Numbered from the stretch's first letter, positions 1 through 8,064 are shown. The stretch is 64,000 nucleotides of DNA from Caldisericota bacterium (GCA_024655965.1 JANLFL010000004.1:1-64000), one strand, 5' to 3'. Notes: generated by a model not told the origin, from the sequence alone. Made by a program: numbers and translations.

Positions 1-31
1 TTTGATAAGCCAACATTTCCTTCCGCGGGGT

Positions 32-60
32 CCCCGAGAAAGCTTTATGCTTTCTCGGGG
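32..60. terminator. Perfect 12-bp stem-loop at left edge
   Basis: Bases 32-43 pair perfectly with 49-60 around a TTTAT loop. The stem is GC-rich at its base and is followed by a short TGCGTTTTA tract, so it could end transcription of a gene left of the window. The T tract is weak. The arm and loop closely resemble the hairpin at 4396-4423, so it may be a member of a small repeat family rather than a plain terminator. Confidence 0.5.
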
Positions 61-147
61 TGCGTTTTATCGCGTGACCCGTTAGATTTGGGACTGAAAC
101 TTGAGGTATGGAGGGAGTGCAATTAGGTTAAATTCCTTCTGGCGGGT

Positions 148-164
148 GTCCTAGCCGCTAGGAC
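148..164. repeat. 8-bp inverted repeat upstream of first small gene
   Basis: GTCCTAGC and GCTAGGAC form a perfect palindrome around one central base, about 36 bases before the TTG start of the small gene at 201. The position would suit an operator or a leader hairpin. No protein is assigned to it, and no second copy was seen before the paralogue at 1027. Confidence 0.35.
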
Positions 165-200
165 CTTAAAGTCAACTATAACCAGAAAGGAGGGGAGAGA

Positions 201-488
201 TTGAAAAAGATCCCCAAATGGGTTAAACGCCTGGTGCGGAAGTACCGTACCAAAAAGGGGATGGCTTTTCTGGAAAAGCACCACCTGAAGGGGGAGCTGG
301 AAGATGTGATCAGGTTCGCCATGGATTCTTTCGGAGACGGAGCTTCCTTAATCCTAGCCGATTTCCTGCAATTGGTGTTAAAGTACCGGGATACCTTTTC
401 TACTGAGGAAGAATACGCCCGCTGGCTAGGGTGGCAAATCAAGCAGTACAAAAAGGACCTGGTCGATTGGTCTGGCCCGGTCGAGTAA
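201..488 (+). CDS. Small basic helical protein, copy 1 of a tandem pair (unknown function)
   Basis: A 95-residue protein that I do not recognise. It starts at TTG 201, chosen because AGGAGGGGAGAGA lies directly upstream at good spacing. The N-terminus is very basic (KKIPKWVKRLVRKYRTKK); the rest reads as two or three amphipathic helices, with no signal peptide, membrane segment or cysteine. The C-terminal half shares a TEEEYARWL-x-WQIKQ block with the protein at 1027, and both copies have an R-T-[KR]-K stretch followed by an FL[EK]K segment. The two are therefore diverged tandem duplicates. The shared block and good ribosome binding site argue that the frame is real. The basic N-terminus could contact nucleic acid or membrane, which is inference only. 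Confidence 0.6.
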   Translation: MKKIPKWVKRLVRKYRTKKGMAFLEKHHLKGELEDVIRFAMDSFGDGASLILADFLQLVLKYRDTFSTEEEYARWLGWQIKQYKKDLVDWSGPVE

Positions 489-1026
489 AAAACTTTTTTG
501 CTCCAAGACGTAAACAAATTGGCATTTATTTGCTTTTATTTTTCCCGGAAAGGAGGTCAAAGAGAAAGAAAAGGAGTTTCATTTCACCCAGGGGTCGGGG
601 GGATGGAAAACATTGCTTCCCTGAATATCAGTTCCCTCAATCCCTTCTGCGATCCTGTGAATAGAATAAAGGAGGACTGAAAGCACTGCTACCCTGGCAG
701 GCAAGAAATTACCAGGTTTCACTTAGGAAAAAGCTGAAAGAGAAGGGCACCGTTCTCTTCCAGCCGTTTAAGAAAATTACCATATACCAACACCGCTTTT
801 CCATATTGCGTTTTCAATAGTTTTGGGGGAACTCTGGAATCTCGTCCGCACGGAAAATTTTATTACGCTCTGCGAAGCCAATCCGCCTATCATTCATGCT
901 CGGTGGACAAGTTGAATCGCGGGGCCGATTGGGTTGGGGGGAAAACCAAAAAATTTTTATTTTTACCCCAGTTCCTGTTTCGGACAGCCGGAGAGGTGAA
1001 TGATGTTATAAAATGGATAGGAAAGG
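489..1026. other. Intergenic stretch between the two small paralogues
   Basis: No convincing gene. A consensus-like GGAAAGGAGGTCA lies at about 549-561, some 60 bases after the stop of copy 1, but no ATG, GTG or TTG follows it at usable distance. A second AAAGGAGGA at 668-676 precedes a frame of about 45 codons that lacks a standard start. Copy 2 has a comparable Shine-Dalgarno about 60 bases after its stop, there followed by a proper ATG (1444). This stretch may hold the decayed counterpart of that ORF. Confidence 0.4.
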
Positions 1027-1368
1027 GTGGAGAAAAAAGTGGACTTTAGGTTTATCCAAGTGTACTGGGACAATTTCTGGTACTGGGTAAAAGACAAAAT
1101 CTCCGACATGCGCACCAGGAAATCGGTGAAGTTCCTGAAGAAGTACGACATCCTGAACGCAGCTAACGATCTGTTCAACGCCGCGGTCGAGAACCTGGAA
1201 GACTTCAGGCCGTTCATCAACCAGTTCCTCGACCTGGTCAAGAAGTACAACGGAACCTTCAAAAGCGAAGAAGAATACGCCCGCTGGCTCAAATGGCAGA
1301 TCAAACAGCACCGGAAAAAATTGGACGAAATGATCAAACAGGGCGGGTTGCATGGCGGGACCCCTTAG
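1027..1368 (+). CDS. Small helical protein, copy 2 of a tandem pair (unknown function)
   Basis: A 113-residue paralogue of the protein at 201. The frame is open from the stop at 1018-1020, and the start is GTG 1027 or GTG 1039; the second has better spacing from GGGTGGAG. Its N-terminus is longer and aromatic (WDNFWYWVKD), followed by an R-T-R-K segment, two predicted helices and the shared SEEEYARWLKWQIKQ block near residues 80-94. It ends in a short glycine-rich tail. There is no export signal, cysteine or known motif. A TTATAAAAT stretch about 20 bases upstream could be a -10 element. Conservation between the copies, confined mainly to the C-terminal block, suggests this block binds a common partner; nothing here says which. 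Confidence 0.6.
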   Translation: MEKKVDFRFIQVYWDNFWYWVKDKISDMRTRKSVKFLKKYDILNAANDLFNAAVENLEDFRPFINQFLDLVKKYNGTFKSEEEYARWLKWQIKQHRKKLDEMIKQGGLHGGTP

Positions 1369-1443
1369 ATTGGGTACTAAAACGCTTTCCCAGGGTGAAA
1401 TACACTGACACTTTGATGAAATTAACAGGAAAGGAGGTGACAT

Positions 1444-1569
1444 ATGGGGAGGGAAAACAGGATAGTATTAATTGGAAGTTGCCATCGGTGGGGCAAAAAG
1501 ACAATCACCGACTTTCGCTCGTTTAAGTCATGCCGTTTCTTAAAACAGGACGGTATTTTTATGGGGTGA
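1444..1569 (+). CDS. 41-aa small ORF behind a consensus Shine-Dalgarno
   Basis: The run AGGAAAGGAGGTGA, close to the full complement of the 16S rRNA tail, ends a few bases before ATG 1444 and opens a 41-codon frame ending TGA at 1567-1569. The product is basic with two cysteines (GSCHRWGKK and SFKSCRFLK) and a hydrophobic N-terminal strand (RIVLIG). No family is recognised. Coding status rests on the ribosome binding site and position after the helical paralogue, so it is tentative. No other gene was seen from 1369 to 1443 or from 1570 to 1772. Confidence 0.4.
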   Translation: MGRENRIVLIGSCHRWGKKTITDFRSFKSCRFLKQDGIFMG

Positions 1570-1772
1570 AAGAATTGAAAAAAATGCCATTTTCAACTTA
1601 GAAGATCGTAAACATTTTTTGAGCAATTCGCGAATTTCGTCCTGGAATAAAAGAGCACCTTCCCCACCGAAACGGAATAATCTCGTTGCTCAAGGGGTTG
1701 ATTTCCTGGGGGGAAAGCAAAAAATCCTTTTAAAAGGTCGATTTTCTGGGAAGCTGAAGGGAGAATTTTCGA

Positions 1773-2861
1773 ATGCAGGAAAAAGGAGCAATTGAACTTC
1801 CAAAAAAATTGGAGGAGGAGATTTTCGGAAATCAAAAAGGATTTTATTTTACCAATCCCGAAAAGGTTAAAATAACCAAGAACTTTACTGAAGAAGATTT
1901 AAGAATGTACCTGGGTACATATTTCCCCCGGAGTTATGCCGAATCTTATACCATTTTTTCGGAGCTTTTGAGAATTAAACCAATTGCAAAGGCTTTTGAA
2001 AAAAAGGAAAAAATTAAGATTCTGGGAATTGGAAGTGGGACTGGAGGGGAACTGGTGGGTGCAATTGAGGCCTTTTTTGAATGCTTTCCCCAAAATAAGG
2101 CAATTTTTGACCTTCATGTCATTGATGCCAATCCCCCAGCTTTAAAAATGCAAAAACAAATCCTTGACAATCTTTTTCCCAGAAAATTCCTTTGGACAAA
2201 GTATCTGGAAGATTTAAAAGCAGAAACATTTTTTGAACAGATTCAAGGAAAGGTTGGGGATAAAAAATTCGACCTAATTTTAATTTGGAAAATGCTAAAC
2301 GAAATCCTCCGCGAACTTGAAAACCAAAAGGACAAAAGAAGGAAATTCTTCAAAGGAACTATTCGAGTTGGGGAATATTTCTTAGTTAACCCCCACGGTT
2401 TATTTATTCTGGCAGATATAACGGACCCGGCATCACACCAAGGAAACAACACAGAGCCAGAGGAGTTCATTCCCCAAATATTTAACAAGTTCCTACGGAA
2501 AAGAATCGGCCACAAGACTTGCAGGCTAAAATTAATTTTCCCTTTAAGTTGTGCTTTTTGGTATTACGTATGCTCCCAATTTGAGGATTGTTTCCAATCC
2601 AGGACTATTTCGGTTATCCATAAGGAATCCAAAGAAAAACCAGAGGGTGTGGATTCAAGTAAAATTACTTACCGGGTCCTTTCTTGTTCCCAATTTGCGG
2701 AAGAAATCCTAAAAGAATTTCCCAAAAATAGACCATTTAGGCTAATGGAATCTAATAAGTTTGGAAATACAAATTATTGCGAAAGGGGATATTTGCGGAT
2801 AAATTTAAGTCAAGAAGCATTCCCCAATCCACTTGATGCCTGGACTGGAAAAGATATTTAA
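1773..2861 (+). CDS. Class I SAM-methyltransferase-like protein paired with DUF1848
   Basis: A 362-residue protein with ATG 1773 behind AAGGGAGAA. A Rossmann-type core is visible: a glycine-rich motif I (KILGIGSGTGGEL) near residues 88-100, an acidic strand end (HVIDANPPALKM) near 125, and a motif IV-like strand (FDLILIWKMLNEI) near 165-177. This resembles class I methyltransferases, loosely those of the Rsm22 type. The C-terminal third carries scattered cysteines and is unassigned. The stop is two bases before the next ORF, so the two form one operon. Local GC is near a third, far below the roughly 48% of the rest, pointing to recent transfer. Substrate unknown. Confidence 0.6.
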   Translation: MQEKGAIELPKKLEEEIFGNQKGFYFTNPEKVKITKNFTEEDLRMYLGTYFPRSYAESYTIFSELLRIKPIAKAFEKKEKIKILGIGSGTGGELVGAIEAFFECFPQNKAIFDLHVIDANPPALKMQKQILDNLFPRKFLWTKYLEDLKAETFFEQIQGKVGDKKFDLILIWKMLNEILRELENQKDKRRKFFKGTIRVGEYFLVNPHGLFILADITDPASHQGNNTEPEEFIPQIFNKFLRKRIGHKTCRLKLIFPLSCAFWYYVCSQFEDCFQSRTISVIHKESKEKPEGVDSSKITYRVLSCSQFAEEILKEFPKNRPFRLMESNKFGNTNYCERGYLRINLSQEAFPNPLDAWTGKDI

Positions 2862-2863
2862 AA

Positions 2864-3862
2864 ATGGGAAAATTATTTTGGAATTCAACCGAGATCAAAG
2901 TTGATGGCCAAACAGTTAAAGCAATTGAACCATTAATCATTTCCGCAAGCCGTTCAACCGATATCCCCGCCTTTTATTCGGCTTGGTTAATCACGCGGTT
3001 AGAAAAAGGTTACGCCAAATGGATAAATCCCTTTAACCAGAAACCGGAATATGTTTCTTTGAAAAAAGCCCGGGTTTTTGTTTTTTGGAGCAAAAACCCT
3101 CAGCCCTTAATAGAATACCTCCCCGAGTTTGATAAAAGGAATATTGGTTATTATTTCCAATTTACTTTGAATGACTATGAAAAAGAGGGACTCGAACCTC
3201 ATGTTCCCCCTTTAAAAGAACGCCTTTCCGTTTTTAAAGAACTTTCAGAGCAAATTGGTAAAGAAAAGGTGATTTGGCGTTTCGACCCATTAATTCTGGG
3301 AGAAAATTTAACCGTAAAAAACCTATTGGAAAAAATCGAAAGAGTGGGGGAGGAAATATATCCCTACACCGAAAAGCTGGTTTTCAGTTTTGCTGATATA
3401 AAAATTTACCCCAAGGTTCAGAATAATTTAAAAAGATTCGGGTTTTCATGGACAGATTGGACTCCCAAATTGATGGAGGAAATCGCGGAAGGAATTATGA
3501 AATTAAATTCAAGGTGGGGCTTAACAATTTCCACCTGCGCGGAAGAAATCCCGCTTGAAAAAATGGGAATAATACACAACAAATGCATCGATGACGATTT
3601 AATGGCCCGCCTTTTCCCAGGAGACTTTGAATTGATGAGTTTTATAGGCTATGAGCAAAACCTTTTTGGGAAAATTATTGGTTCAAGAAAAGGATTGAAG
3701 GATCCAGGGCAAAGGAAATTCTGTGGTTGCATAATCAGTAAAGACATTGGCCAGTATAACACCTGTCCCCACTTATGTGTATATTGCTATGCCAATTGTT
3801 CCCCCCCAAAAGTAAAAGAAAATTACTCCAAACACTCAAGGGAAAAGGATTCAATTATTTAG
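2864..3862 (+). CDS. DUF1848 family protein with C-terminal cysteine cluster
   Basis: A 332-residue protein recognisable as DUF1848: an N-terminal ISASRSTDIPAFY motif near residues 27-39, a central FWSKNPQPL block, IWRFDPLIL, and a cysteine-rich end with KFCGC, DIGQYNTCPHLCVYCYAN and NCSPP segments. The C-x2-C spacing near the C-terminus looks like iron-sulfur ligation reminiscent of radical SAM or spore photoproduct lyase relatives, but the activity of DUF1848 proteins is not established to my knowledge. It follows the methyltransferase-like ORF by two bases and shares its AT-rich composition, so they probably act together. A stem-loop follows the stop. The family call is firm; any reaction would be guesswork. 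Confidence 0.8.
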   Translation: MGKLFWNSTEIKVDGQTVKAIEPLIISASRSTDIPAFYSAWLITRLEKGYAKWINPFNQKPEYVSLKKARVFVFWSKNPQPLIEYLPEFDKRNIGYYFQFTLNDYEKEGLEPHVPPLKERLSVFKELSEQIGKEKVIWRFDPLILGENLTVKNLLEKIERVGEEIYPYTEKLVFSFADIKIYPKVQNNLKRFGFSWTDWTPKLMEEIAEGIMKLNSRWGLTISTCAEEIPLEKMGIIHNKCIDDDLMARLFPGDFELMSFIGYEQNLFGKIIGSRKGLKDPGQRKFCGCIISKDIGQYNTCPHLCVYCYANCSPPKVKENYSKHSREKDSII

Positions 3863-3874
3863 CAGAATTTTTTC

Positions 3875-3909
3875 CAACCTGAAAAATTTTAGGTTGATGA
3901 TTTTTTAGG
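3875..3909 (+). terminator. Stem-loop after the DUF1848 gene
   Basis: CAACCT (3875-3880) pairs with AGGTTG (3891-3896). The interior is itself AAAATTTT, so the whole is a near-palindrome, followed by ATGATTTTTTAGG. It fits an intrinsic terminator of the two-gene operon ending at 3862. Confidence 0.5.
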
Positions 3910-4305
3910 ATTGCATGATCATTTTTTGTTTTTCAAATGATATGATTTAAAATCCCTGGGGGGGAATCCCAAAGCTCAAAATGCCATTAAAGCATTTCTA
4001 CAAGAAAGTGGGGAACAATTCCCCCGGGAAGAAATTCCGTTTTCCAATCTGGCCTGAAAACTGCCCTTGGATTAATGGATGGGTGGAAGTCCGTTATTTT
4101 AGGTTCTTTTCCTTCCCATCCCCCGTTTTTTACAGCCGGGGAGGCCATCCCCCTGGGGTTTGGTTCACTTAACCTTTTTGGTCCTCATATTAAAGCTTGC
4201 AAATTTGGCCCTACCTGGTTCCCTAAAGAGAGCGTTTTATATATCTTTTAAGGACAATCCGTTAATGGAGCAACTTGGGAAGCCGCGAGGAGTAACCATA
4301 ACCCA

Positions 4306-4337
4306 CCCCAGAAAAAGGTCCCACTTTTTCCTGGGGG
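4306..4337. repeat. CCCCAG-AAAAAG stem-loop
   Basis: CCCCAGAAAAAG (4306-4317) pairs with CTTTTTCCTGGGG (4324-4336), with one bulged C and a six-base loop. It resembles the hairpins at 32-60 and 4396-4423 in starting with CCCC, an AGAAA run and a mirrored TTTCT/CTGGGG arm. Confidence 0.4.
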
Positions 4338-4395
4338 TCTCGGGGAAGGGAATTATAATTTTTCCTTATAAGGCGTTAATTTCATTGGCGTGAAC

Positions 4396-4432
4396 CCCCA
4401 GAAAGCCTGATGCCTTTTCTGGGCCATTTTTT
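4396..4432 (+). terminator. Terminator-like hairpin, repeat of the 32-60 type
   Basis: CCCAGAAA pairs with TTTTCTGGG around GCCTGATGCC, then CCATTTTTT follows. Its arm and loop (CAGAAAGCCTGATGCC) match the left-edge hairpin (GAGAAAGCTTTATGC) more than chance would suggest. It could end transcripts coming from the island before the peptidase gene. Confidence 0.5.
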
Positions 4433-4542
4433 CCAGGCCTTAAAAATAAAGGACCGATACCGGGCCCTAATCGGGCCAACAATGTATTAGGATATTAAAA
4501 ATAACACCCAGAAAATTCTGGCTTCGAAGGAGGCGCTATATT

Positions 4543-5778
4543 TTGGAGGAGCAAGAAATTATTTTCAATTCTGATCTGGTCCAGGAAGCTCTGGCCTTCA
4601 CCAAAGAGGTCACGGAAGCATTTCCCGGGCGGATTACCGGCTCGGACTCCTGCTTTAAAACGGCAAAGAAGATCAAGGGGGAACTGGAAAAATACTGCGA
4701 TCCGGGCACGGTAAAAATGGAGGAATTCCCCTGCCACCCTCAGGCATTTTTGAAATACATTCCCTTCCTCGTCCTCCTTTACCTGGCCTGCTCCCTGCTT
4801 CTCTTCTTTGGCCAACCTCTTTGGGCCTTCGTTGGCTTTGCCTTGGGGAATTTCGTTTTCTACGGCCAGTTTGTGCGCTATTATGAAATTCTTGACCCTC
4901 TCTTCCCCAAAAGGAAGGGGTTCAACGTCTGGGGGGCAATCGAGCCGGCCCAAAAGGCCAGGGAACAGATCATCGTTTCCGCCCATCATGATGCGGCTTA
5001 CGTCTTTCAACTTCTGGCCCGCTTCCCCAGGCTCTATGCTTATATGATTTTGACCGGGATCGGCTTCCTGTTTTTGGGATTGGTGATTTCACTCCTTGCC
5101 CTGATCCTTTCCCTTTTGGGAATTGCCTTTCCCCAATGGCCTTCCATCGTCCTCCTCGTGGGCTTGCTTCCCGTGCTTCCCTTTCTTTTTTTCACCACAA
5201 ACCAGGTTTCCCCCGGAGCAGGGGACAACATGATCGCCGTGGCCATTATGCTTCAGGTGGCAAAAGTTTTTAGCGAAGCGAAAAAGAATGGAAACCCGCT
5301 GAACTCAACCCGGTTGCTCTTCGTCTCTTTCGATGCCGAGGAAGCTGGTCTGCGCGGCGCCCGGGCCTTTATTAAAGCCCACAGAGAAGAACTTCAAGCC
5401 ATCCCCACCAGGGTCCTGAACATCGACACGGTTTACAAGCTCCAGCATTTGAACTTCTTCGAACGGGATTTGAACTCCTTCGTCCCCCTTTCCAAGGAGC
5501 TCGCTTCGGAGTGCGCAACCGTTGCCCGTTCTTTGGGATACCCGGATAAGGTTTCCGGAATGTCTTTTGGAGGGGGCTCAACGGACGCCGCCGCTTTTGG
5601 AGAAGAAGGAATTGAAGCCACCAACATCTGCGCTATGAGTTTCAACATCAACGATTACAAGGAGGGCTTCGTCTACCACACTTCCCGGGACACCGTGGAA
5701 CACATCGAGCCTCAGGCCGTGGAGGCAATCATCAAGGTAATTGGAAATTATATCCTAAAGAGGGACCGCGGAAATTGA
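4543..5778 (+). CDS. Membrane-anchored M28 family metallopeptidase
   Basis: A 411-residue protein; start TTG 4543 lies nine bases after AAGGAGG. Zinc-peptidase motifs of family M28 are present: SAHHD near residues 146-150, GAGDN near 226-229, DAEEAG near 264-269, NIDT near 293-296 and YHTSRDT near the C-terminus. Two hydrophobic blocks interrupt the fold, one (about 70-112, probably two helices) before the first metal motif and another (about 165-217, two or three helices) between the first and second. The catalytic domain therefore seems to be built around a membrane bundle. M28 enzymes are aminopeptidases or carboxypeptidases; substrate unknown. It stands alone, with gene-free stretches on both sides. 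Confidence 0.8.
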   Translation: MEEQEIIFNSDLVQEALAFTKEVTEAFPGRITGSDSCFKTAKKIKGELEKYCDPGTVKMEEFPCHPQAFLKYIPFLVLLYLACSLLLFFGQPLWAFVGFALGNFVFYGQFVRYYEILDPLFPKRKGFNVWGAIEPAQKAREQIIVSAHHDAAYVFQLLARFPRLYAYMILTGIGFLFLGLVISLLALILSLLGIAFPQWPSIVLLVGLLPVLPFLFFTTNQVSPGAGDNMIAVAIMLQVAKVFSEAKKNGNPLNSTRLLFVSFDAEEAGLRGARAFIKAHREELQAIPTRVLNIDTVYKLQHLNFFERDLNSFVPLSKELASECATVARSLGYPDKVSGMSFGGGSTDAAAFGEEGIEATNICAMSFNINDYKEGFVYHTSRDTVEHIEPQAVEAIIKVIGNYILKRDRGN

Positions 5779-6333
5779 GAACTAATTTTTCCGGGCCCCT
5801 TTTCCCCTGTGGGAACGGCTCCATGGAGGTTTGGCCTGGGCAAAGCGTTTTTTAATGGTTTTCAGAGAATGGTTGTAATCCGGGGAGGAGAAAGACCACT
5901 CATTCCGCGAATGCTGCACATTGGCCAAATTGAAGGGGAGCGACGGGCACTGGGGACACGATTGCCCAAAGAGAAAAAAATTCCCATTTAGGCCCCTCCC
6001 AACCACCCCCAGAATGTCCCCCAGGGAAACCTAAACCCCAAAATTTTGAATTCCTGGCAGCCCCTGTTTGTTTCAGACGCAAATGCCCTCAGGCTTAGAA
6101 TATTCCTGCTTAAAAAATTGGTAACTGCGGATATTTCCGCAAACTTCAATTTCCCATCGCATTGCTCGCCGGGGGAGATTAAAAGGGGTTTTCAATTCCA
6201 TCTACCCCAGCAATGTCAAAACCGGGTTTGGGGACAAAACTATAATTTTCCCCCAACAGATACCGGCAAGGTATAATAATCTTAACTTTCATCGGGCTTC
6301 TCTTTTTTTGATCCAATTAAAAGGGGGTTAATC
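5779..6333. other. Intergenic region between peptidase and DinB genes
   Basis: No supported gene. Open frames on both strands are short, lack ribosome binding sites and mirror each other. A TATAAT at 6272-6277 lies 56 bases before the DinB start and could be its -10 element, but no good -35 is visible at 16-18 bases. Confidence 0.4.
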
Positions 6334-6831
6334 ATGGAAAGGCTGTTAAGTTCCAAAGAAGTGCTTCTTTTTCAGCTGGACGACACCTGGGGGCAAGTAG
6401 AAGTAGCCACCAAGGGGATAACCTCGGAAGAGTTTTATTTCAAGCCTCTCCCCAAAGCATTAGGCCCTGAAGCCGCCCTGGAAGAGCCCATGCCCCAAGG
6501 GGTTTCCACAATCGGGTTCAAAGTCGCCCACATGGCCCTCACCGCCCTTGAGGTTGTAAGCTCCCTAAAAGGGGGAAAGTTCGACCTCAAGGAGTTCGTC
6601 CCCAAAGCGCCCAAGGATTTCCCCGAATGGATGGAGTTGCTCAAGGAAACCCACGGCGCTTTCCGACAATCGCTGGCTGATCTTCCGGAAGAAAAACTCA
6701 CCACTCCTCTAAAAATCTGGGAGGACGAATATCCACTTTGGAAAGTAATCGTCTGGATTGCTGACCACTATTCCTGGCATGCAGGGCAAATCAGGACTTT
6801 GAGGGCACACTGGGAACAAAAAAGAAAATAG
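6334..6831 (+). CDS. DinB-like four-helix protein
   Basis: A 165-residue protein with ATG 6334 after AAGGGGG. It has the DinB/YfiT layout: a helical bundle with a histidine in the second helix (KVAHMALTALEVV), a middle linker with charged helices, and a final HYSWHAGQIRTLR motif whose histidines are typical metal ligands. DinB-superfamily proteins include metal-dependent thiol transferases and damage-inducible proteins; the specific reaction cannot be told. The gene runs convergent with the sodium-pump gene, their stop codons abutting at 6831/6832. Confidence 0.75.
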   Translation: MERLLSSKEVLLFQLDDTWGQVEVATKGITSEEFYFKPLPKALGPEAALEEPMPQGVSTIGFKVAHMALTALEVVSSLKGGKFDLKEFVPKAPKDFPEWMELLKETHGAFRQSLADLPEEKLTTPLKIWEDEYPLWKVIVWIADHYSWHAGQIRTLRAHWEQKRK

Positions 6832-8064
6832 TCAGGAGCTCTGCTCGTCCTTTTTGGGGAGGACCTTCCGCAGAAGGTAAATACACAGGGCCATTAAAAA
6901 AAGAGCCCCCAATACTTTGGCCATTCCCAAAAGGAGGATTTCCAAGCCTACCTGGAGGGAAGGGATATTTCCGTATTTTGTGACCAGCTCCAGGAGAGCG
7001 CCACCAGCGAGCACTGATCCAATTTGCCCAGAGACATTGGCGGAGGCGGCGAACATCAAAAGGTAGTTCTGCTTGTCCTCCTTCTGCCCCATTTGATGCA
7101 CGAGGCGGGCGGACATGGGAAATGAGGAAAGACCAGCAGCTCCCACCAGGGGGTTCACTTTTAAGCCGCAGGCATGGAGGAATTTCCCTAAAAGCACTCC
7201 GAAAGCAGTGCCAAGGGCAAAAGCCACAAGCCCCAGAAGAAAGATGAGCAGAGTCTCCACTTTCAGGAAGGCTTCCGCTTTCATGCTTGCCCCAATGGTA
7301 AGCCCCAAAAATAAGGTGACAAATCCGGAGAGGGTTTCCCTGGCGGCTTTGGCTAAGGAATCCGTTACCCCGGAGGTTGCTAAGATGTTTCCGAACATCA
7401 AAAACCCGATCAAGGGGATGCTCATGGGGCTCAAAAGGGCGGAAAGGAGGAGAATCATATAAGGAAAGATCTTGAGCACGGTGTCGCTCACGGGAACTGA
7501 CCCGACTTCCATACGCACTTTTCTTTCCTTCTTGGTGGTCAAGAGGCGCATGATCGGGGGCTGGATGATGGGCACCAAGGCCATATAAGAGTAAGCAGCC
7601 AGACTAACGGAACCGATAAGTTCTGGAGCCAGTTGAGCTGTGACGTAAATAGAGGTGGGACCATCGGCGCTTCCAATTATGCCGATGGAGGCTGACTGAA
7701 AAAGGTTGAACCCCAAAAGCAAGGCAACGATCAGGGTGGCGAAAATCCCCATCTGGGCTATGGCGCCGAAGGCGATCAGCCAGGGCCTCTCCACCAGGGG
7801 ACGAAAATCCATCATCGCCCCGATGGAAATGAAAATCAGGAGGGGAAAGAACTCGGTTTTTATTCCGTACCTGAAAAGGAATTCCAGAATTGATCCCGCT
7901 TCTTTCAAAGGGGAGTAGGGAAGGTTGACGAGCAGGATGCCGATCCCAATTGGAAGCAGAAGCAGGGGCTCGTATTTTTTCAAAACCGCCACAGCCACAA
8001 GGGCGAGGGCAATAAAAATCATCACTAACTCTTTCCAGGTCGGGAGGGCGAGGATTCCTTCCAT
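6832..8064 (-). CDS. Sodium-translocating decarboxylase beta subunit-like membrane protein (orphan)
   Basis: A 410-residue, highly hydrophobic protein with about 10-11 membrane segments. It carries the OadB/MmdB/GcdB signature GSADGPTSIYVTAQLAPEL, whose aspartate lies in the sodium path, and the second repeat NPLVGAAGLSSFPMSARL followed by SANVSGQIGSVLAGG. In characterised enzymes the latter region normally reads MGPNVAG, so the pore is slightly altered. The start ATG lies behind GAAGGAG. No alpha (carboxyltransferase), gamma or biotin carrier subunit is encoded in the window. It is read divergently from the nucleoside phosphorylase operon. It may join a decarboxylase encoded elsewhere, or act as a transporter by itself. 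Confidence 0.85.
   Translation of the reverse strand: MEGILALPTWKELVMIFIALALVAVAVLKKYEPLLLLPIGIGILLVNLPYSPLKEAGSILEFLFRYGIKTEFFPLLIFISIGAMMDFRPLVERPWLIAFGAIAQMGIFATLIVALLLGFNLFQSASIGIIGSADGPTSIYVTAQLAPELIGSVSLAAYSYMALVPIIQPPIMRLLTTKKERKVRMEVGSVPVSDTVLKIFPYMILLLSALLSPMSIPLIGFLMFGNILATSGVTDSLAKAARETLSGFVTLFLGLTIGASMKAEAFLKVETLLIFLLGLVAFALGTAFGVLLGKFLHACGLKVNPLVGAAGLSSFPMSARLVHQMGQKEDKQNYLLMFAASANVSGQIGSVLAGGALLELVTKYGNIPSLQVGLEILLLGMAKVLGALFLMALCIYLLRKVLPKKDEQSS

Larger units (their letters stand above)
3907..4542. other. Gene-poor stretch at right edge of the accessory island
   Basis: No credible gene. The short open frames here lack ribosome binding sites and have low-complexity products. 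What can be seen is a set of inverted repeats: a CCCCAG-AAAAAG stem at 4306-4336, a related stem at 4396-4423 and a GGCCC-TAATC-GGGCC hairpin at 4463-4477. The last part is the leader of the peptidase gene at 4543. Confidence 0.5.

Noticed and set aside
665-823. Frame after AAAGGAGGA starting at CTG 677 or 686, about 45 codons
   Set aside because: It has no standard start codon and no recognised motif; kept only as a possible remnant.
3981-4393. Two plus-strand open frames of 63 and 77 codons
   Set aside because: No ribosome binding site, atypical composition, overlap with inverted repeats.
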